Positions 1 to 8,699 of a stretch of DNA of 64,000 nt are shown here, piece after piece (positions within the stretch are counted from its first letter, which is position 1; every line of letters begins with the position of its first letter). The DNA is from Tumebacillus avium. GTDB taxonomy: Bacteria; Bacillota; Bacilli; Tumebacillales; Tumebacillaceae. The DNA lies in contig NZ_CP021434.1 in the NCBI RefSeq assembly GCF_002162355.1, forward strand, positions 3,774,001-3,838,000, written 5' to 3'. Both the position numbers and the translations under genes were made by a program. The notes beneath the pieces were generated by a model. The model saw nothing but the letters and a program-made list of their open reading frames with translations, ran no database searches and was not told where the DNA came from.

Positions 1-1
1 C

Positions 2-280
2 ATGCCGATGACCGATGCGGAGAATCCGTTCGCGCAGATGTTTGAGAGCAAGGAAGCGGAGCAGGCCAATGTCGATTTTACCAGCTTTAAGCCGCAGTAT
101 ATCGATTTTGAAAGCCCGCTGTTGGTGCGCCTGTTTGGGAAGATCATCGGCGATACGAGATTTGGCATGAAAATTGAAGAGATGCTGCCCGACGCGGACG
201 GGATGTTTTTCAAGGAGCAGGGTCGTTCGCATGTGACCGAATTGACGGTGGAGCTGGGCAAGCCGGGCGGAAGGGGTTGA
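2..280 (+). CDS. Lantibiotic dehydratase (LanB glutamylation part), C-terminal fragment
   Basis: Only the 3' end is in the window. The reading frame is open to position 1, so the gene starts further left. The visible 92 residues contain a segment around PQYIDFESPLLVRL and finish with SHVTELTVEL followed by a short tail. This resembles the end of the Lant_dehydr_N glutamylation domain, where a His-x-Thr/Ser-Glu-Leu strand is typical (family knowledge). Such proteins glutamylate Ser/Thr of a precursor peptide using glutamyl-tRNA so that dehydroamino acids can form. The stop overlaps the next gene in TTGA, and the elimination function is on a separate downstream gene, as in thiopeptide clusters (TclK/TclL split). 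The assignment rests on a short segment and on context. Confidence 0.6.
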   Translation: MPMTDAENPFAQMFESKEAEQANVDFTSFKPQYIDFESPLLVRLFGKIIGDTRFGMKIEEMLPDADGMFFKEQGRSHVTELTVELGKPGGRG

Positions 281-1452
281 GGAAGGTGTGGCAGTCGATT
301 CACGTGTTTTACTATGAAGACCAAAAGGAAGCTTTGATTCTGGACGCCATTCGTCCGGTGCTGCGGGAGTTGCGCGAGACATTTGGCGTGGAACGCCTGC
401 ATGTGCGCCGGCATTGGAAGTTGGGGCCGCATGTGGAGCTGCAGATGGAGGCAGAGGAGGATCTTTTGGCCGGCTCGATTCTGCCTTTCGTGCAGGAGCG
501 GCTGGCTCCGTATCTGGAACAGCACCCTTCACAGCGTATGCTGGATGCAGCGCAGTATCTGCAGCAGAGCCAGACGCTGGGCGCCTGGGAGCTGGAGCCG
601 GGGCCGTATGAGCCGCTGCAGCCGGACAACTCGGTCGCGGCGATGCCGTTTGTGCGCCGCTCGGAAGTGGTGAACGGCGTCAACGTGATGACGGCGATCG
701 AAAACTTCTGGGTGCGGGCGCTGGATGCGGTGCTCGACATTATGGAAGATTCACGCGGCAACACGCTCAAACGCTACCAGTGGATGATCCGCATGATGGC
801 GGCGGTGGCGGAGCAGTTTCCGAACCATGGCATCTTGCGCGGACATCTGTCGTACCGGTCGCATGTGGAAGGCTTTCTGGTGCAGATGGACAAAAACGGA
901 CAGCTGCTGACCGCTTTCCAACAGCAGGAAGAGCAGCTTGGCGGTGTGATCGAAGCGACATTGCGCGAGGCGTTGGACGGGATGGACGAGCAGGGCGTGT
1001 ATGTCGGGGAGCAAGGGCCGCTGCGCGTGTGGTCGGAGGCGTTGCGTGACCTGTTTCAGGAGTGTTATGCGCTGGCAAAAGACGGGGAGCTGACTTCGAA
1101 TACGGACCACTATCAGGATCTCGCCGAACGCATCGGGCAGGAAGCGGTCGACCGCTGGAAGATGGATGACCCGGAGTCGGGGATGAGCGAGTTTCATAAG
1201 ACGCTGTTTAAAAAGCAAGGCAATGAACAATTTTTTGGCTCGCCGGAGTTTGCGACGTATCGCATGCTGATCAATGTGTTTTATACCTATCTGCCTTTGT
1301 TTGGCATCAACCCGAACTATAAGCATCTGCTGTGCTATCTGCTGTGCAACGCGGTGGAGCGTGTGAAAGGGGTCACGTGGCAGGAGATCGTCAGCGAGTT
1401 TGGGCAATCGGGCGGGGAAGGGGTGCTGGCACATCATGAAGCCAAAATCTAA
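277..1452 (+). CDS. Lantibiotic dehydratase C-terminal-like protein (stand-alone elimination or pyridine-synthase-like)
   Basis: A 391-residue protein of the Lant_dehydr_C / thiopeptide-type biosynthesis fold. The N terminus has the family opening W-x-x-[IL]-H-V-F-Y, followed near residues 40-60 by a divergent R-R-H-W-x-x-G-P-H block, the counterpart of RYxxxGPHIRxR. The RYGG motif of canonical elimination domains is not visible, so this copy is the more divergent of two in the cluster. It could perform glutamate elimination or be a [4+2] cycloaddition (pyridine-forming) enzyme; the sequence alone does not decide. The start given is TTG 277, overlapping the previous stop. GTG 286 has better spacing from the AAGGGG at 271-276 and is an equally good start. 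Confidence 0.65.
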   Translation: MRKVWQSIHVFYYEDQKEALILDAIRPVLRELRETFGVERLHVRRHWKLGPHVELQMEAEEDLLAGSILPFVQERLAPYLEQHPSQRMLDAAQYLQQSQTLGAWELEPGPYEPLQPDNSVAAMPFVRRSEVVNGVNVMTAIENFWVRALDAVLDIMEDSRGNTLKRYQWMIRMMAAVAEQFPNHGILRGHLSYRSHVEGFLVQMDKNGQLLTAFQQQEEQLGGVIEATLREALDGMDEQGVYVGEQGPLRVWSEALRDLFQECYALAKDGELTSNTDHYQDLAERIGQEAVDRWKMDDPESGMSEFHKTLFKKQGNEQFFGSPEFATYRMLINVFYTYLPLFGINPNYKHLLCYLLCNAVERVKGVTWQEIVSEFGQSGGEGVLAHHEAKI

Positions 1453-3289
1453 ACCGCACGTGCATTATGCAGCGACGGAGGACGGGGTGTATTTTCGCAC
1501 CTGGACAAATGAGTTTGTGATCAAAGGCCCGACAATCTACCAGTGGGTCGAGCAGGTGCTGCCTTACTTGACCGGGGAGCGCACGCTGGACGAGCTGGTC
1601 GCGCCGCTGCCGGAAGCGCAGGCGAATTTTGTGCGCACGCTGGTCGGAGAGCTGGTGCGGCGCGGAGTTGTGGTGGATGCCTCGGCGGACAGCGAGGTGC
1701 CGGTCAGCGAGTTGGAGATGAAGTTGTACCGGCAGTCGATTCTTTATTTGGAAGACGGGGCTGTGAACGGTCGGGAGCTGTTTCAAAAGTTCCGCTCAGC
1801 GCGAGTGCTGCTGTCCGGGGCGGGCTTGAGCTATCGGGCGCTTGTGCGTTCGATGATCAAGATGGGACTGCAGGCTCCGGTGCTTGTCGAGACGGACGAT
1901 GCAGAGCTGGTGCGTTTTGTTGAGCAGTGGAAAGCGAAGGATGAGACCCTGCATGTGACCTGGCTGGAAGCGGGTCGCGCGTGTGAATGGCTGCGCGGGC
2001 AGGCAGGACGTCCTGATTTTGTGGTGCATGTGAGCGATTGTTATGACGACGCGTTTGTTGGACAGCTGACTTCTGTGTGCGCGGAGCTGAACGTTCCGGC
2101 ACTGGTCGGCACGCGGTTGTTTGGCTTCGGGGTGGTCGGGCCTTTGTTGGATGCGTCGGCCGCCACGGGCTGGAACTGTCTGCTCGATCGCTTCGTGCCG
2201 CCGGGCGAGCAGCTGGAAGAGGCCGAATCGCCCGTGTTCCGCCTGATGATCGGGAACGTCGCCGCGCTGGAAAGTTTTAAAGTGGTGACCGGCTTGGAGA
2301 GCTTGAACGTGCGCGATGAGGTTGCGCTGCTCGACCCGCGTCTCTTGGAGGCGAAGCATCACAGGCTGTGGCCGTCGCCGCTGCAAGGCAAGGGGCAAGG
2401 GGCGGAGGAACGCTTCTGGCAGCTGGAGGAAGCTGCGCCGCTGCGCGAGTTTTTGGGAGAGCTGGAAAGTCTCAAGGATGAGCGGCTGGGCGTGCTGAAC
2501 ATGCTGCATCCGGGGGATCTCTGGCAGATTCCGTTTGCGCACGCGCAGGCGATCGTACGCCTCCCTGGCTTTGCTGACGGGCGTCCGCTGGCGGTGATCG
2601 CAGGCGGGGAGCAGATCGACGAGGCGATGGAGATGGCGGTGCGCGAAGCTTTGACCGCTTATGCTCGCTTGGTGCAGGAGCAGATGCCTATGCAGCTTCC
2701 GAGTGAGATCGACGCCGCGTGGAGCCACGGGCGCGATGTGCATGAGTGGCAGGGGCGCGGCATTTTGCAGGCGTTGTCCGGGCGGGCGCGCCGGGTGGGC
2801 GAAGAGTTGAAGGAATTCACCTCTGCCGATTTGGGTGCGAGTTTGGAGCAGACGTATTGGAAGATGCTGACGCTGCGCTACGGGCTGCAGGTGCGCTTGT
2901 TCGCTGTCGAACTGGGTGTGGAGGCTGCACATCTTGTACGCGTGTGGTGTGACGGACAATGGATCGGGTCGGGCATCGGGCGCACGCGCCGCGAAGCTTT
3001 GAAGACTGCGCTTTTGCAAGCTTTGAGCGGCTGCCAGCTGCAGGAGAACCACCCTGAACAGATGACAGCAGCGACCATCGAGGCGGCACTTCTGCCGGAC
3101 GTGATTGAAGAGCTTGCCGAGGTGCCTGCTGAGGCGGTTCCGGAGTGGAAGGCTTGGAATGCGGTCGTGCAGGAGCAGTTGCGCCAGCAGGGACTGCGCG
3201 TCGTGGCATTGCCTTGGCTGGCCGATGATGCGCCGTTGCAAATGGGCGTGCTGGTCGGGCAAATCGGGCTGGAGGAGGTGAGCGGTTGA
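1436..3289 (+). CDS. ThiF/E1-like thiazole-containing bacteriocin maturation protein (ocin_ThiF_like type)
   Basis: A 617-residue protein starting at ATG 1436, inside the end of the previous gene (17-base overlap), with AAGGGG at 1418-1423. The N-terminal about 90 residues look like the winged-helix leader-peptide-binding (RRE) part found in azole-peptide E1-like proteins. A Rossmann-like segment follows (VLLSGAGLSYRAL, about residue 122), with a degenerate glycine motif and no CxxC zinc pairs. This matches the family seen beside YcaO and SagB genes in Bacillus azole-peptide operons (established association, TIGR03693-type). Its likely job is to bind the leader peptide and help the YcaO enzyme, not to adenylate. 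The next gene begins in TGATG overlap. Confidence 0.7.
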   Translation: MKPKSKPHVHYAATEDGVYFRTWTNEFVIKGPTIYQWVEQVLPYLTGERTLDELVAPLPEAQANFVRTLVGELVRRGVVVDASADSEVPVSELEMKLYRQSILYLEDGAVNGRELFQKFRSARVLLSGAGLSYRALVRSMIKMGLQAPVLVETDDAELVRFVEQWKAKDETLHVTWLEAGRACEWLRGQAGRPDFVVHVSDCYDDAFVGQLTSVCAELNVPALVGTRLFGFGVVGPLLDASAATGWNCLLDRFVPPGEQLEEAESPVFRLMIGNVAALESFKVVTGLESLNVRDEVALLDPRLLEAKHHRLWPSPLQGKGQGAEERFWQLEEAAPLREFLGELESLKDERLGVLNMLHPGDLWQIPFAHAQAIVRLPGFADGRPLAVIAGGEQIDEAMEMAVREALTAYARLVQEQMPMQLPSEIDAAWSHGRDVHEWQGRGILQALSGRARRVGEELKEFTSADLGASLEQTYWKMLTLRYGLQVRLFAVELGVEAAHLVRVWCDGQWIGSGIGRTRREALKTALLQALSGCQLQENHPEQMTAATIEAALLPDVIEELAEVPAEAVPEWKAWNAVVQEQLRQQGLRVVALPWLADDAPLQMGVLVGQIGLEEVSG

Positions 3290-5280
3290 TGAACAAACGC
3301 CAGATATGGATCGTAGGCGAAGGCGTGCTGGCCGACTGGGTCTGTGAACGGCTCGAACTCAATTTTGAACTGACGCGGATGGAGCATTCGCAATCGCTCG
3401 CCTTTTCCGAAGGGCACGGGCCTGATGTGGTGCTGAGCCTGCTCGATCGCCGCGATACAGACGAGGAAGTGCGCATCCAGCGTTTGACGCGTGCGCATGG
3501 TGTGCCCTATCTGCGGGCGAGTCTCTATGTAGATCGGAGCTTTCTCGGCCCGTGGTCGTTCGCCGGACAGGAAGGATGTCTGCAATGCGCGGAGATTCGC
3601 ATGCGCAATGTGCATCCAAACAAGCCGATCTGGAGCGCGGTGACGACAGCGCAGAGCAGTGAGTCGTACCGCACGGCACCGAAGCTGTGGACCGTTCCGT
3701 TCCTGGATCTGTTCGCAGAATTGGTCGCGGAGGAGCTGAACGCATTTGCAGCAGAGCGTGACCTGCGTTACGTGCAGGGGATGTACGCGGGCTACGACGG
3801 CTCGTTAAAGGGGCAACTGCACCGCTTTTTGCCGCATCCGCAGTGCCCGGAATGCTCGACGGTGCCGGATGATCTGCCGGAGCTGGCCGAGCTGAAGTTC
3901 CAGCCGCGGCTCAAGCCGCACCCGCGCGCCTACCGCCTGCCGAATCCCAAGCTGACGCGGGAGAACTTGCGCAAGGAGTTTTATGACTGGCGGATGGGGC
4001 TCGTGCATCATCTGTATCGGGAGACGTACTCGAAGTTCATTCCGATCACCGGGGCAGAATTGCCTTTGGAAACGGAAAACCACACGGAGATCGGCTTTGG
4101 CCGCACCGTCACCTTTAACGATTCGGAGTTCACTTCGATTCTGGAAGCGTTGGAACGTTATGCGGGGATGATCCCGCGCGGTCGGCGCACCATGCATATT
4201 GGCTCGTACAGTGAGTTCCGCGATCAGGCGGTGCATCCGCCACAGCTTGGCATCCACGACCCGGAGCAGCAAAAGGAGCCGGGCTACCGGTATCACCCGT
4301 ATGATGATGAGTTGAAGGTCGGCTGGGTCTGGGCCTACTCGTGGCGGGAGCAAAAGCCGGTGCTGGTCCCCGAGCAGATGGTCTACTACCGTCTGAGCCA
4401 GACCACGCCCGAGCAGCCGCCGGTCAATCGGTTTGTCTATGAGACGTCGAACGGCTGCGCGATGGGCGGGTCGCTCGAAGAGGCGATCTATTACGGGCTG
4501 ATGGAAGTGATCGAACGCGATTCGTTCCTTGTCGCCTGGTACAACCGTCTGCAGCTGACCGAGCTTGATCTGGAAGGCGTAAAGGATCAAAATATCCTGC
4601 TCGTCAAAGACCGTGTGGAAGCGATGGGCTATCGCTTGCATCTGTTCGACATGACGATGGAGAGCGGCATCCCGAGCATCTGGGCGACGCTGATCAATCC
4701 GGCCGACGATGCGGCGGTGAAAACCTACACAGCGGCCGGCGCGCATGCCGATCCGGAAAAAGCGATCATGGGCGCACTGGTCGAAGTCGTGACGTCGATG
4801 CCGATCTATGAGATCTCGATGGCTCCCAAACGCCAGCAGGCGGAGGAGATGGTGAGCGACCCGACGCTGGTGCAGACGATGGAAGATCATGTGCTGCTCT
4901 ACTCCCATCCGGATACACTGCCGCGCTATGACTTCTTGTTTGCGGCAGACCGCCCGGTAAAAAGCGTGCGCGAAGTGTATGCGAAATGGTATGAGGAGAC
5001 GCCGCCCGAGGACTTTTCGGCTGAATTGACCGGGCTGATGAACCAACTGCTGGAGCATCATCAGGACATTTTGGTGATCGACGAAACGCCGCCGGAGCTG
5101 GAATCGCTTGGTATCAAGGCGGTCAAAGTGATCGTGCAGGGGATGCTGACGATGTCGTTTGGCCATCAGTTCCGCCGCATCGTCATGGAGCGCGTGCAGC
5201 AGGCTCCCGTCACGATGGGCTACCGCAAGGAGCCGATCGCGCCGGAGGAGATCAACCTGCATCCGCATCCGTTTCCGTAA
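3289..5280 (+). CDS. Fused E1-like/YcaO azoline-forming cyclodehydratase
   Basis: A 663-residue fusion. Residues 1 to about 220 are an E1-like partner domain with an N-terminal nucleotide-fold strand (IWIVGEGVLADWV) and two zinc-type pairs, C-L-Q-C near residue 100 and C-P-E-C near residue 185. Residues about 230-663 are the YcaO domain, with the ATP-binding block S-N-G-C-A-M-G-G followed by EEAIYYGLMEVIERD and a C-terminal proline tail ending H-P-H-P-F-P, the PxPxP signature of azoline-forming YcaO enzymes. The reaction is ATP-dependent cyclodehydration of Cys/Ser/Thr in a precursor peptide to thiazolines or oxazolines. The start is ATG 3289 behind GGAGGAGG at 3271-3278. Confidence 0.88.
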   Translation: MNKRQIWIVGEGVLADWVCERLELNFELTRMEHSQSLAFSEGHGPDVVLSLLDRRDTDEEVRIQRLTRAHGVPYLRASLYVDRSFLGPWSFAGQEGCLQCAEIRMRNVHPNKPIWSAVTTAQSSESYRTAPKLWTVPFLDLFAELVAEELNAFAAERDLRYVQGMYAGYDGSLKGQLHRFLPHPQCPECSTVPDDLPELAELKFQPRLKPHPRAYRLPNPKLTRENLRKEFYDWRMGLVHHLYRETYSKFIPITGAELPLETENHTEIGFGRTVTFNDSEFTSILEALERYAGMIPRGRRTMHIGSYSEFRDQAVHPPQLGIHDPEQQKEPGYRYHPYDDELKVGWVWAYSWREQKPVLVPEQMVYYRLSQTTPEQPPVNRFVYETSNGCAMGGSLEEAIYYGLMEVIERDSFLVAWYNRLQLTELDLEGVKDQNILLVKDRVEAMGYRLHLFDMTMESGIPSIWATLINPADDAAVKTYTAAGAHADPEKAIMGALVEVVTSMPIYEISMAPKRQQAEEMVSDPTLVQTMEDHVLLYSHPDTLPRYDFLFAADRPVKSVREVYAKWYEETPPEDFSAELTGLMNQLLEHHQDILVIDETPPELESLGIKAVKVIVQGMLTMSFGHQFRRIVMERVQQAPVTMGYRKEPIAPEEINLHPHPFP

Positions 5281-5286
5281 GGCGGG

Positions 5287-6810
5287 ATGACGATGCACAA
5301 TCGCGATCTGGCCATCGGGCGTTCGTTTTGGCTGCAAACCGGCTACCTGCGCTATGACACGATGCGCGATCTGGAACGGCGCACGGAGCCGGAACTCTTT
5401 CTGACCGCTTCCCCGTATCTGGGCCGCGTATCGCTGAGCCTGGCGCCGGTGCGGCCGCTTGGTTCGGTCGAGCCATTGCAACAGGTGCGATCAGGGGCAG
5501 CACTTACCCCTTTGGAGCGGCTGACCACGCTGCTCTATCTGACCTTGGGACTGGTGCGCTATGAAGCGGGCAGCGTGCGCCCCTTTCACCGGGGGGCTCC
5601 GTCGCCGAGGTGCCTGTATGCGACTGAGCTGTATGTCGTTCCGCCGCAGGGCGTGTTCCGCTATGACCCGTTGATGCACGCGTTGGAGCAGCGCAGTGAA
5701 GAGGGTATGTGGGACGTGTTGGAGCAGGCGCTTGGTATAACGCTTTACGGTGCGGAAAGCGTGCTGATCGTGGCGGCAGACGTGTGGCGCATCGCCCGGC
5801 TGTATGCGGACTTTGCCTACAACATCGCCACGCTGGAAGCCGGTCATGCGTTGGGGCAACTGCAGGTGCTGGCCAGCCGTTTGGGCTATGAGGCTCGCAT
5901 TCATGAGCATTTTCTGGATCGGCCGGTGCTGGAATCGCTGGGCCTGAACGGAAAGGTGCAGACGCCGCTGGCGGTGGTTGTTTTATGGCCGCAGGGGGCG
6001 GTGAAGCAGGAGCGGGTTTCCTGTGAGTCAGTACCTCGGCAGCCTGTTGCTGCTGACACGCGATTCGAGCAGGAGATGAACCAATGTGGTGACCTGCAGA
6101 AGATGATGGAAGCGTCTCGCTTAACTTTTGCAGAAGAACTTCCCGAGGCGGAGCAAGCACAAGAGCATCTCGTCAGGACGACTGCCGATTTTGCCGGATC
6201 TGCCGCTGGATGCGAAGCGGATCTGCTGGACGTGATCAAAACGCGCAACTCGGGCAACGACAAGATCGGGCTGTCGGCCACCGGGCGGCCGATTCCGCTG
6301 GAACAGCTGTCCGGGCTGTTGCAGGCGCTGGCAGCGTTTCCGGATGCACAGGGTCTCGCCCGGGAGATCGGACTGTATCTGTCCGCCCATCGTGTGGCGG
6401 GCCTGGCGTCGGGGATCTACCGCTGTGAGTTGTCCGCGCCGGATTTCGAAGCGCAGAGCTTGCATCAGGACATGGGGTTATTGATGGAACAGGCCAGCGT
6501 GGTGGACGGGAAATATATCAACTTCCGGTCGATCCCGGCCGCTTTTTATCTCACGGTTGATTTCGAGCGGACGCTGCACCAGCATGGCAACCGAGGCTAT
6601 CAGATCATGCAGATGAGGGCCGGGCGTTTGACGCAGTACCTCTGTCTGCTGGCGGCTGCCAGAGGCTGGTATGCCCGTCCGCTGAAAAGCTATCGTGATG
6701 CTGAGACGGAAGCTTTACTCGGCTTGTCACAGACGACCCGCACGGTGGTCTATCAGCTGGTGATCGGGGAGAGCGACACGCCGTATTTGGAATTTGATAT
6801 GGGCTTGTAG
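5287..6810 (+). CDS. SagB-type azoline dehydrogenase, tandem double-domain form
   Basis: A 507-residue protein with two nitroreductase-like halves, about residues 1-235 and 290-507, joined by a Gln/Glu-rich linker. Each half ends in the family pattern of an aliphatic LExGHxxxQ-like or xxGxxxQxxxxxA helix (ATLEAGHALGQLQVL in the first; RAGRLTQYLCLLAA in the second). The second half opens with I-K-T-R-N-S, a degraded form of the R-R-S flavin-side motif. FMN-dependent SagB enzymes oxidise azolines to azoles. Double-domain forms occur next to fused YcaO genes in Bacillus azole-peptide operons. Several motif positions are weak, so one half may be structural. The start may be ATG 5287 or ATG 5293; AAGG at 5279-5282 favours 5293. 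Confidence 0.72.
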   Translation: MTMHNRDLAIGRSFWLQTGYLRYDTMRDLERRTEPELFLTASPYLGRVSLSLAPVRPLGSVEPLQQVRSGAALTPLERLTTLLYLTLGLVRYEAGSVRPFHRGAPSPRCLYATELYVVPPQGVFRYDPLMHALEQRSEEGMWDVLEQALGITLYGAESVLIVAADVWRIARLYADFAYNIATLEAGHALGQLQVLASRLGYEARIHEHFLDRPVLESLGLNGKVQTPLAVVVLWPQGAVKQERVSCESVPRQPVAADTRFEQEMNQCGDLQKMMEASRLTFAEELPEAEQAQEHLVRTTADFAGSAAGCEADLLDVIKTRNSGNDKIGLSATGRPIPLEQLSGLLQALAAFPDAQGLAREIGLYLSAHRVAGLASGIYRCELSAPDFEAQSLHQDMGLLMEQASVVDGKYINFRSIPAAFYLTVDFERTLHQHGNRGYQIMQMRAGRLTQYLCLLAAARGWYARPLKSYRDAETEALLGLSQTTRTVVYQLVIGESDTPYLEFDMGL

Positions 6811-6825
6811 ACAGGAGGAGTGGGC

Positions 6826-7815
6826 ATGACAGGCGTGACGAAGCGGGAATGGCTGGCCCTGCACATTTTTTATCACCATTTTGAAAAACAGGATGACCTG
6901 CTGCTCGACTGCCTGATGCCGGCGGCGCGCAAACTGCGGGCGGAAGGGCATTGCCAAGCGTGGTTTTTCCTGCGCTACTGGGACGGAGGCCCGCACATCC
7001 GCATTCGCTTCCTGCAGCCTGACGAGCATGTGGAGCCGTATATCCGCGAACAGGCGGCCGCATACATGCAGGCCCATCCGCCCGCGCAGGAGATGAGCAG
7101 GGAGGCGTACTACGCGCAGCACAAGTTCGACGGGGAAGCGGTTGACCGCGACAGCTTGCCGTGGTACGGGAACGGCAGCATCGTGCGTATGCCGTATGAG
7201 CCGGAGACGAAACGCTATGGCGGCGCGGCGGCGCTTCCGGTCAGCGAAGACCTGTTTGCACACTCCAGCGACATGGTGGAGCAGGTGCTCACCGCGACGC
7301 GGGGCGAGTACCAAAAGCGGATGAACATCGCCATGGATCTCATGCTGCTCACGGCGCTCTGCCTCGGTGTGCGGGTTGAAGATGCCGGAATGTTTTTCGA
7401 GCGCTACATGTACAGCTGGCAGACGTTCGTCGATCAGCCGGAAGCGCAGCGCGTGAAAATCCGCGAGCTGTTCGAACGGCAGCGCGAGGTCTGGGTGCCG
7501 CGCTTTCGCACGCTGGTCGAGTTTATCGACTCCGATCAGGAGTTCATGTTCTATCGCCAGTGGGTTGATCAGCTCAAAGCAGCTTTTGCCCGCTACGAAG
7601 CGATTGCGCTGCAAGGCGAGCTGGTCTGTCCCTACGATGATGACCCGGTCGACTCCGAACGCCGCCGCCGCTATGCGATCGCCTCGATTGCCGTGTCGCA
7701 GATTCACATGACGAACAACCGGCTCGGCGTGCTGATGTCGTACGAGCATTACCTGAGCTGCATGCTGCATCTCGCAGCGTCCGAAGCAGTTCAGACGGGC
7801 GAGGAGGTGCGCTGA
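6826..7815 (+). CDS. Thiopeptide-type bacteriocin biosynthesis protein (Lant_dehydr_C family)
   Basis: A 329-residue stand-alone member of the LanB elimination / thiopeptide cyclase family. It has the clear family landmarks: W-L-A-L-H-I-F-Y at the start, F-F-L-R-Y-W-x-x-G-P-H-I-R-I-R-F at about residues 48-63, Y-E-P-E-x-x-R-Y-G-G near residue 125, and I-H-M-x-x-N-R-L-G near the C terminus. These are the residues shared with NisB-type elimination domains. In thiopeptide pathways this family either eliminates glutamate from glutamylated Ser/Thr or joins two dehydroalanines into the central pyridine. Because this copy keeps RYGG and the 277-1452 product does not, this may be the eliminating enzyme. 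ATG 6826 is chosen over GTG 6820 because AGGAGG is at 6813-6818. Confidence 0.75.
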   Translation: MTGVTKREWLALHIFYHHFEKQDDLLLDCLMPAARKLRAEGHCQAWFFLRYWDGGPHIRIRFLQPDEHVEPYIREQAAAYMQAHPPAQEMSREAYYAQHKFDGEAVDRDSLPWYGNGSIVRMPYEPETKRYGGAAALPVSEDLFAHSSDMVEQVLTATRGEYQKRMNIAMDLMLLTALCLGVRVEDAGMFFERYMYSWQTFVDQPEAQRVKIRELFERQREVWVPRFRTLVEFIDSDQEFMFYRQWVDQLKAAFARYEAIALQGELVCPYDDDPVDSERRRRYAIASIAVSQIHMTNNRLGVLMSYEHYLSCMLHLAASEAVQTGEEVR

Positions 7816-8699
7816 TGGCCAAACGCCTGCTGGCCGCCTCCAGGCGGGCTTCCAGCGTCGAGGAGCGCATGGAACTGAAGCGCACCGGGATCGACAACCC
7901 GTTTCATCTGGCGGAACTGTATCACGCCAACAGCAAATTTGACCCGGACCTGATGTCGTACCGCCTGCCGCTCGACAAGTATTCGGTTCCGGATGTGATG
8001 GAAGATGCGACCGAGATCTATTTTGACCTGCCGCGATTTGAAGAGCTGCCTCCGCTGCCGGGGGCATTGGGCGACGCGCTGCTCGCTCGCCGAAGTTCGT
8101 GGGACTTCGCGGAGCCGGTCACGCGGGAGGAATTGATCCTGCTGCTGAAATACGCGCTGGGCACCAACGCGGTGAAGACCGTGCCGGACGGGACGAAGGA
8201 ACTGCAATTGCGGTTGCGCAGCTACCCGTCGGGCGGGGCGCTGTACCCGGTGCAGTTTTATCTCTACCTGCATGGCGTGGAAGGGATGGAGCGGGGGCTG
8301 TACCGGTTCTGCCCGTATCTGAACCGGCTGTATCTGCATCAGGTGGGAGACTTCTCCGGGCAGATCGCCGGGATGACCGCTTCGACCGATCCTGATGCCA
8401 ATCCGGGCTTCGTCAAGCAGGACTACAGCCGGGCAGCCGTCCACTTTTTTCTCGCCGCCGACTTCCGGCACCAGTCTGACAAATACGGAGCGCGCGCTTA
8501 CCGCCTGACATTATTGGAGGCGGGGCATGCTGCGCAGAATCTGCTGCTGGTGTCCACGGCGCTGGGGATGACGGGCGTCACCTTGGCCGGATTTTATGAT
8601 GACCGGGCCAATGAGCTCTTGGAACTGGACGGTGTCGACCGCGCCGCCTTGTACATGATTCCGATCGGTCGGGCAGGAGGTGCATCACAAAATGGATAA
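7815..8699 (+). CDS. SagB/ThcOx-family FMN-dependent azoline dehydrogenase
   Basis: A 294-residue single-domain SagB-type dehydrogenase with intact motifs: A-R-R-S-S-W-D-F (about residue 93), Y-P-S-G-G-A-L-Y-P-V-Q-F-Y near 137, and Y-G-A-R-A-Y-R-L-T-L-L-E-A-G-H-A-A-Q-N-L with G-F-Y-D-D in the last third. The enzyme class oxidises thiazoline/oxazoline to thiazole/oxazole with FMN. It is probably the catalytically competent oxidase of the cluster, as the double-domain protein at 5287-6810 is more degenerate. The ATG start overlaps the stop of the previous gene (TGATG), and GAGGAGG lies at 7801-7807. Confidence 0.82.
   Translation: MAKRLLAASRRASSVEERMELKRTGIDNPFHLAELYHANSKFDPDLMSYRLPLDKYSVPDVMEDATEIYFDLPRFEELPPLPGALGDALLARRSSWDFAEPVTREELILLLKYALGTNAVKTVPDGTKELQLRLRSYPSGGALYPVQFYLYLHGVEGMERGLYRFCPYLNRLYLHQVGDFSGQIAGMTASTDPDANPGFVKQDYSRAAVHFFLAADFRHQSDKYGARAYRLTLLEAGHAAQNLLLVSTALGMTGVTLAGFYDDRANELLELDGVDRAALYMIPIGRAGGASQNG

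Noticed and set aside
3805..5481. Very long open frame on the minus strand opposite the YcaO gene (and similar ones opposite most genes)
   Set aside because: It is a mirror of a GC-rich coding strand, has no ribosome site or recognisable family, and its composition is Arg/His/Gln-heavy as expected for antisense shadows.
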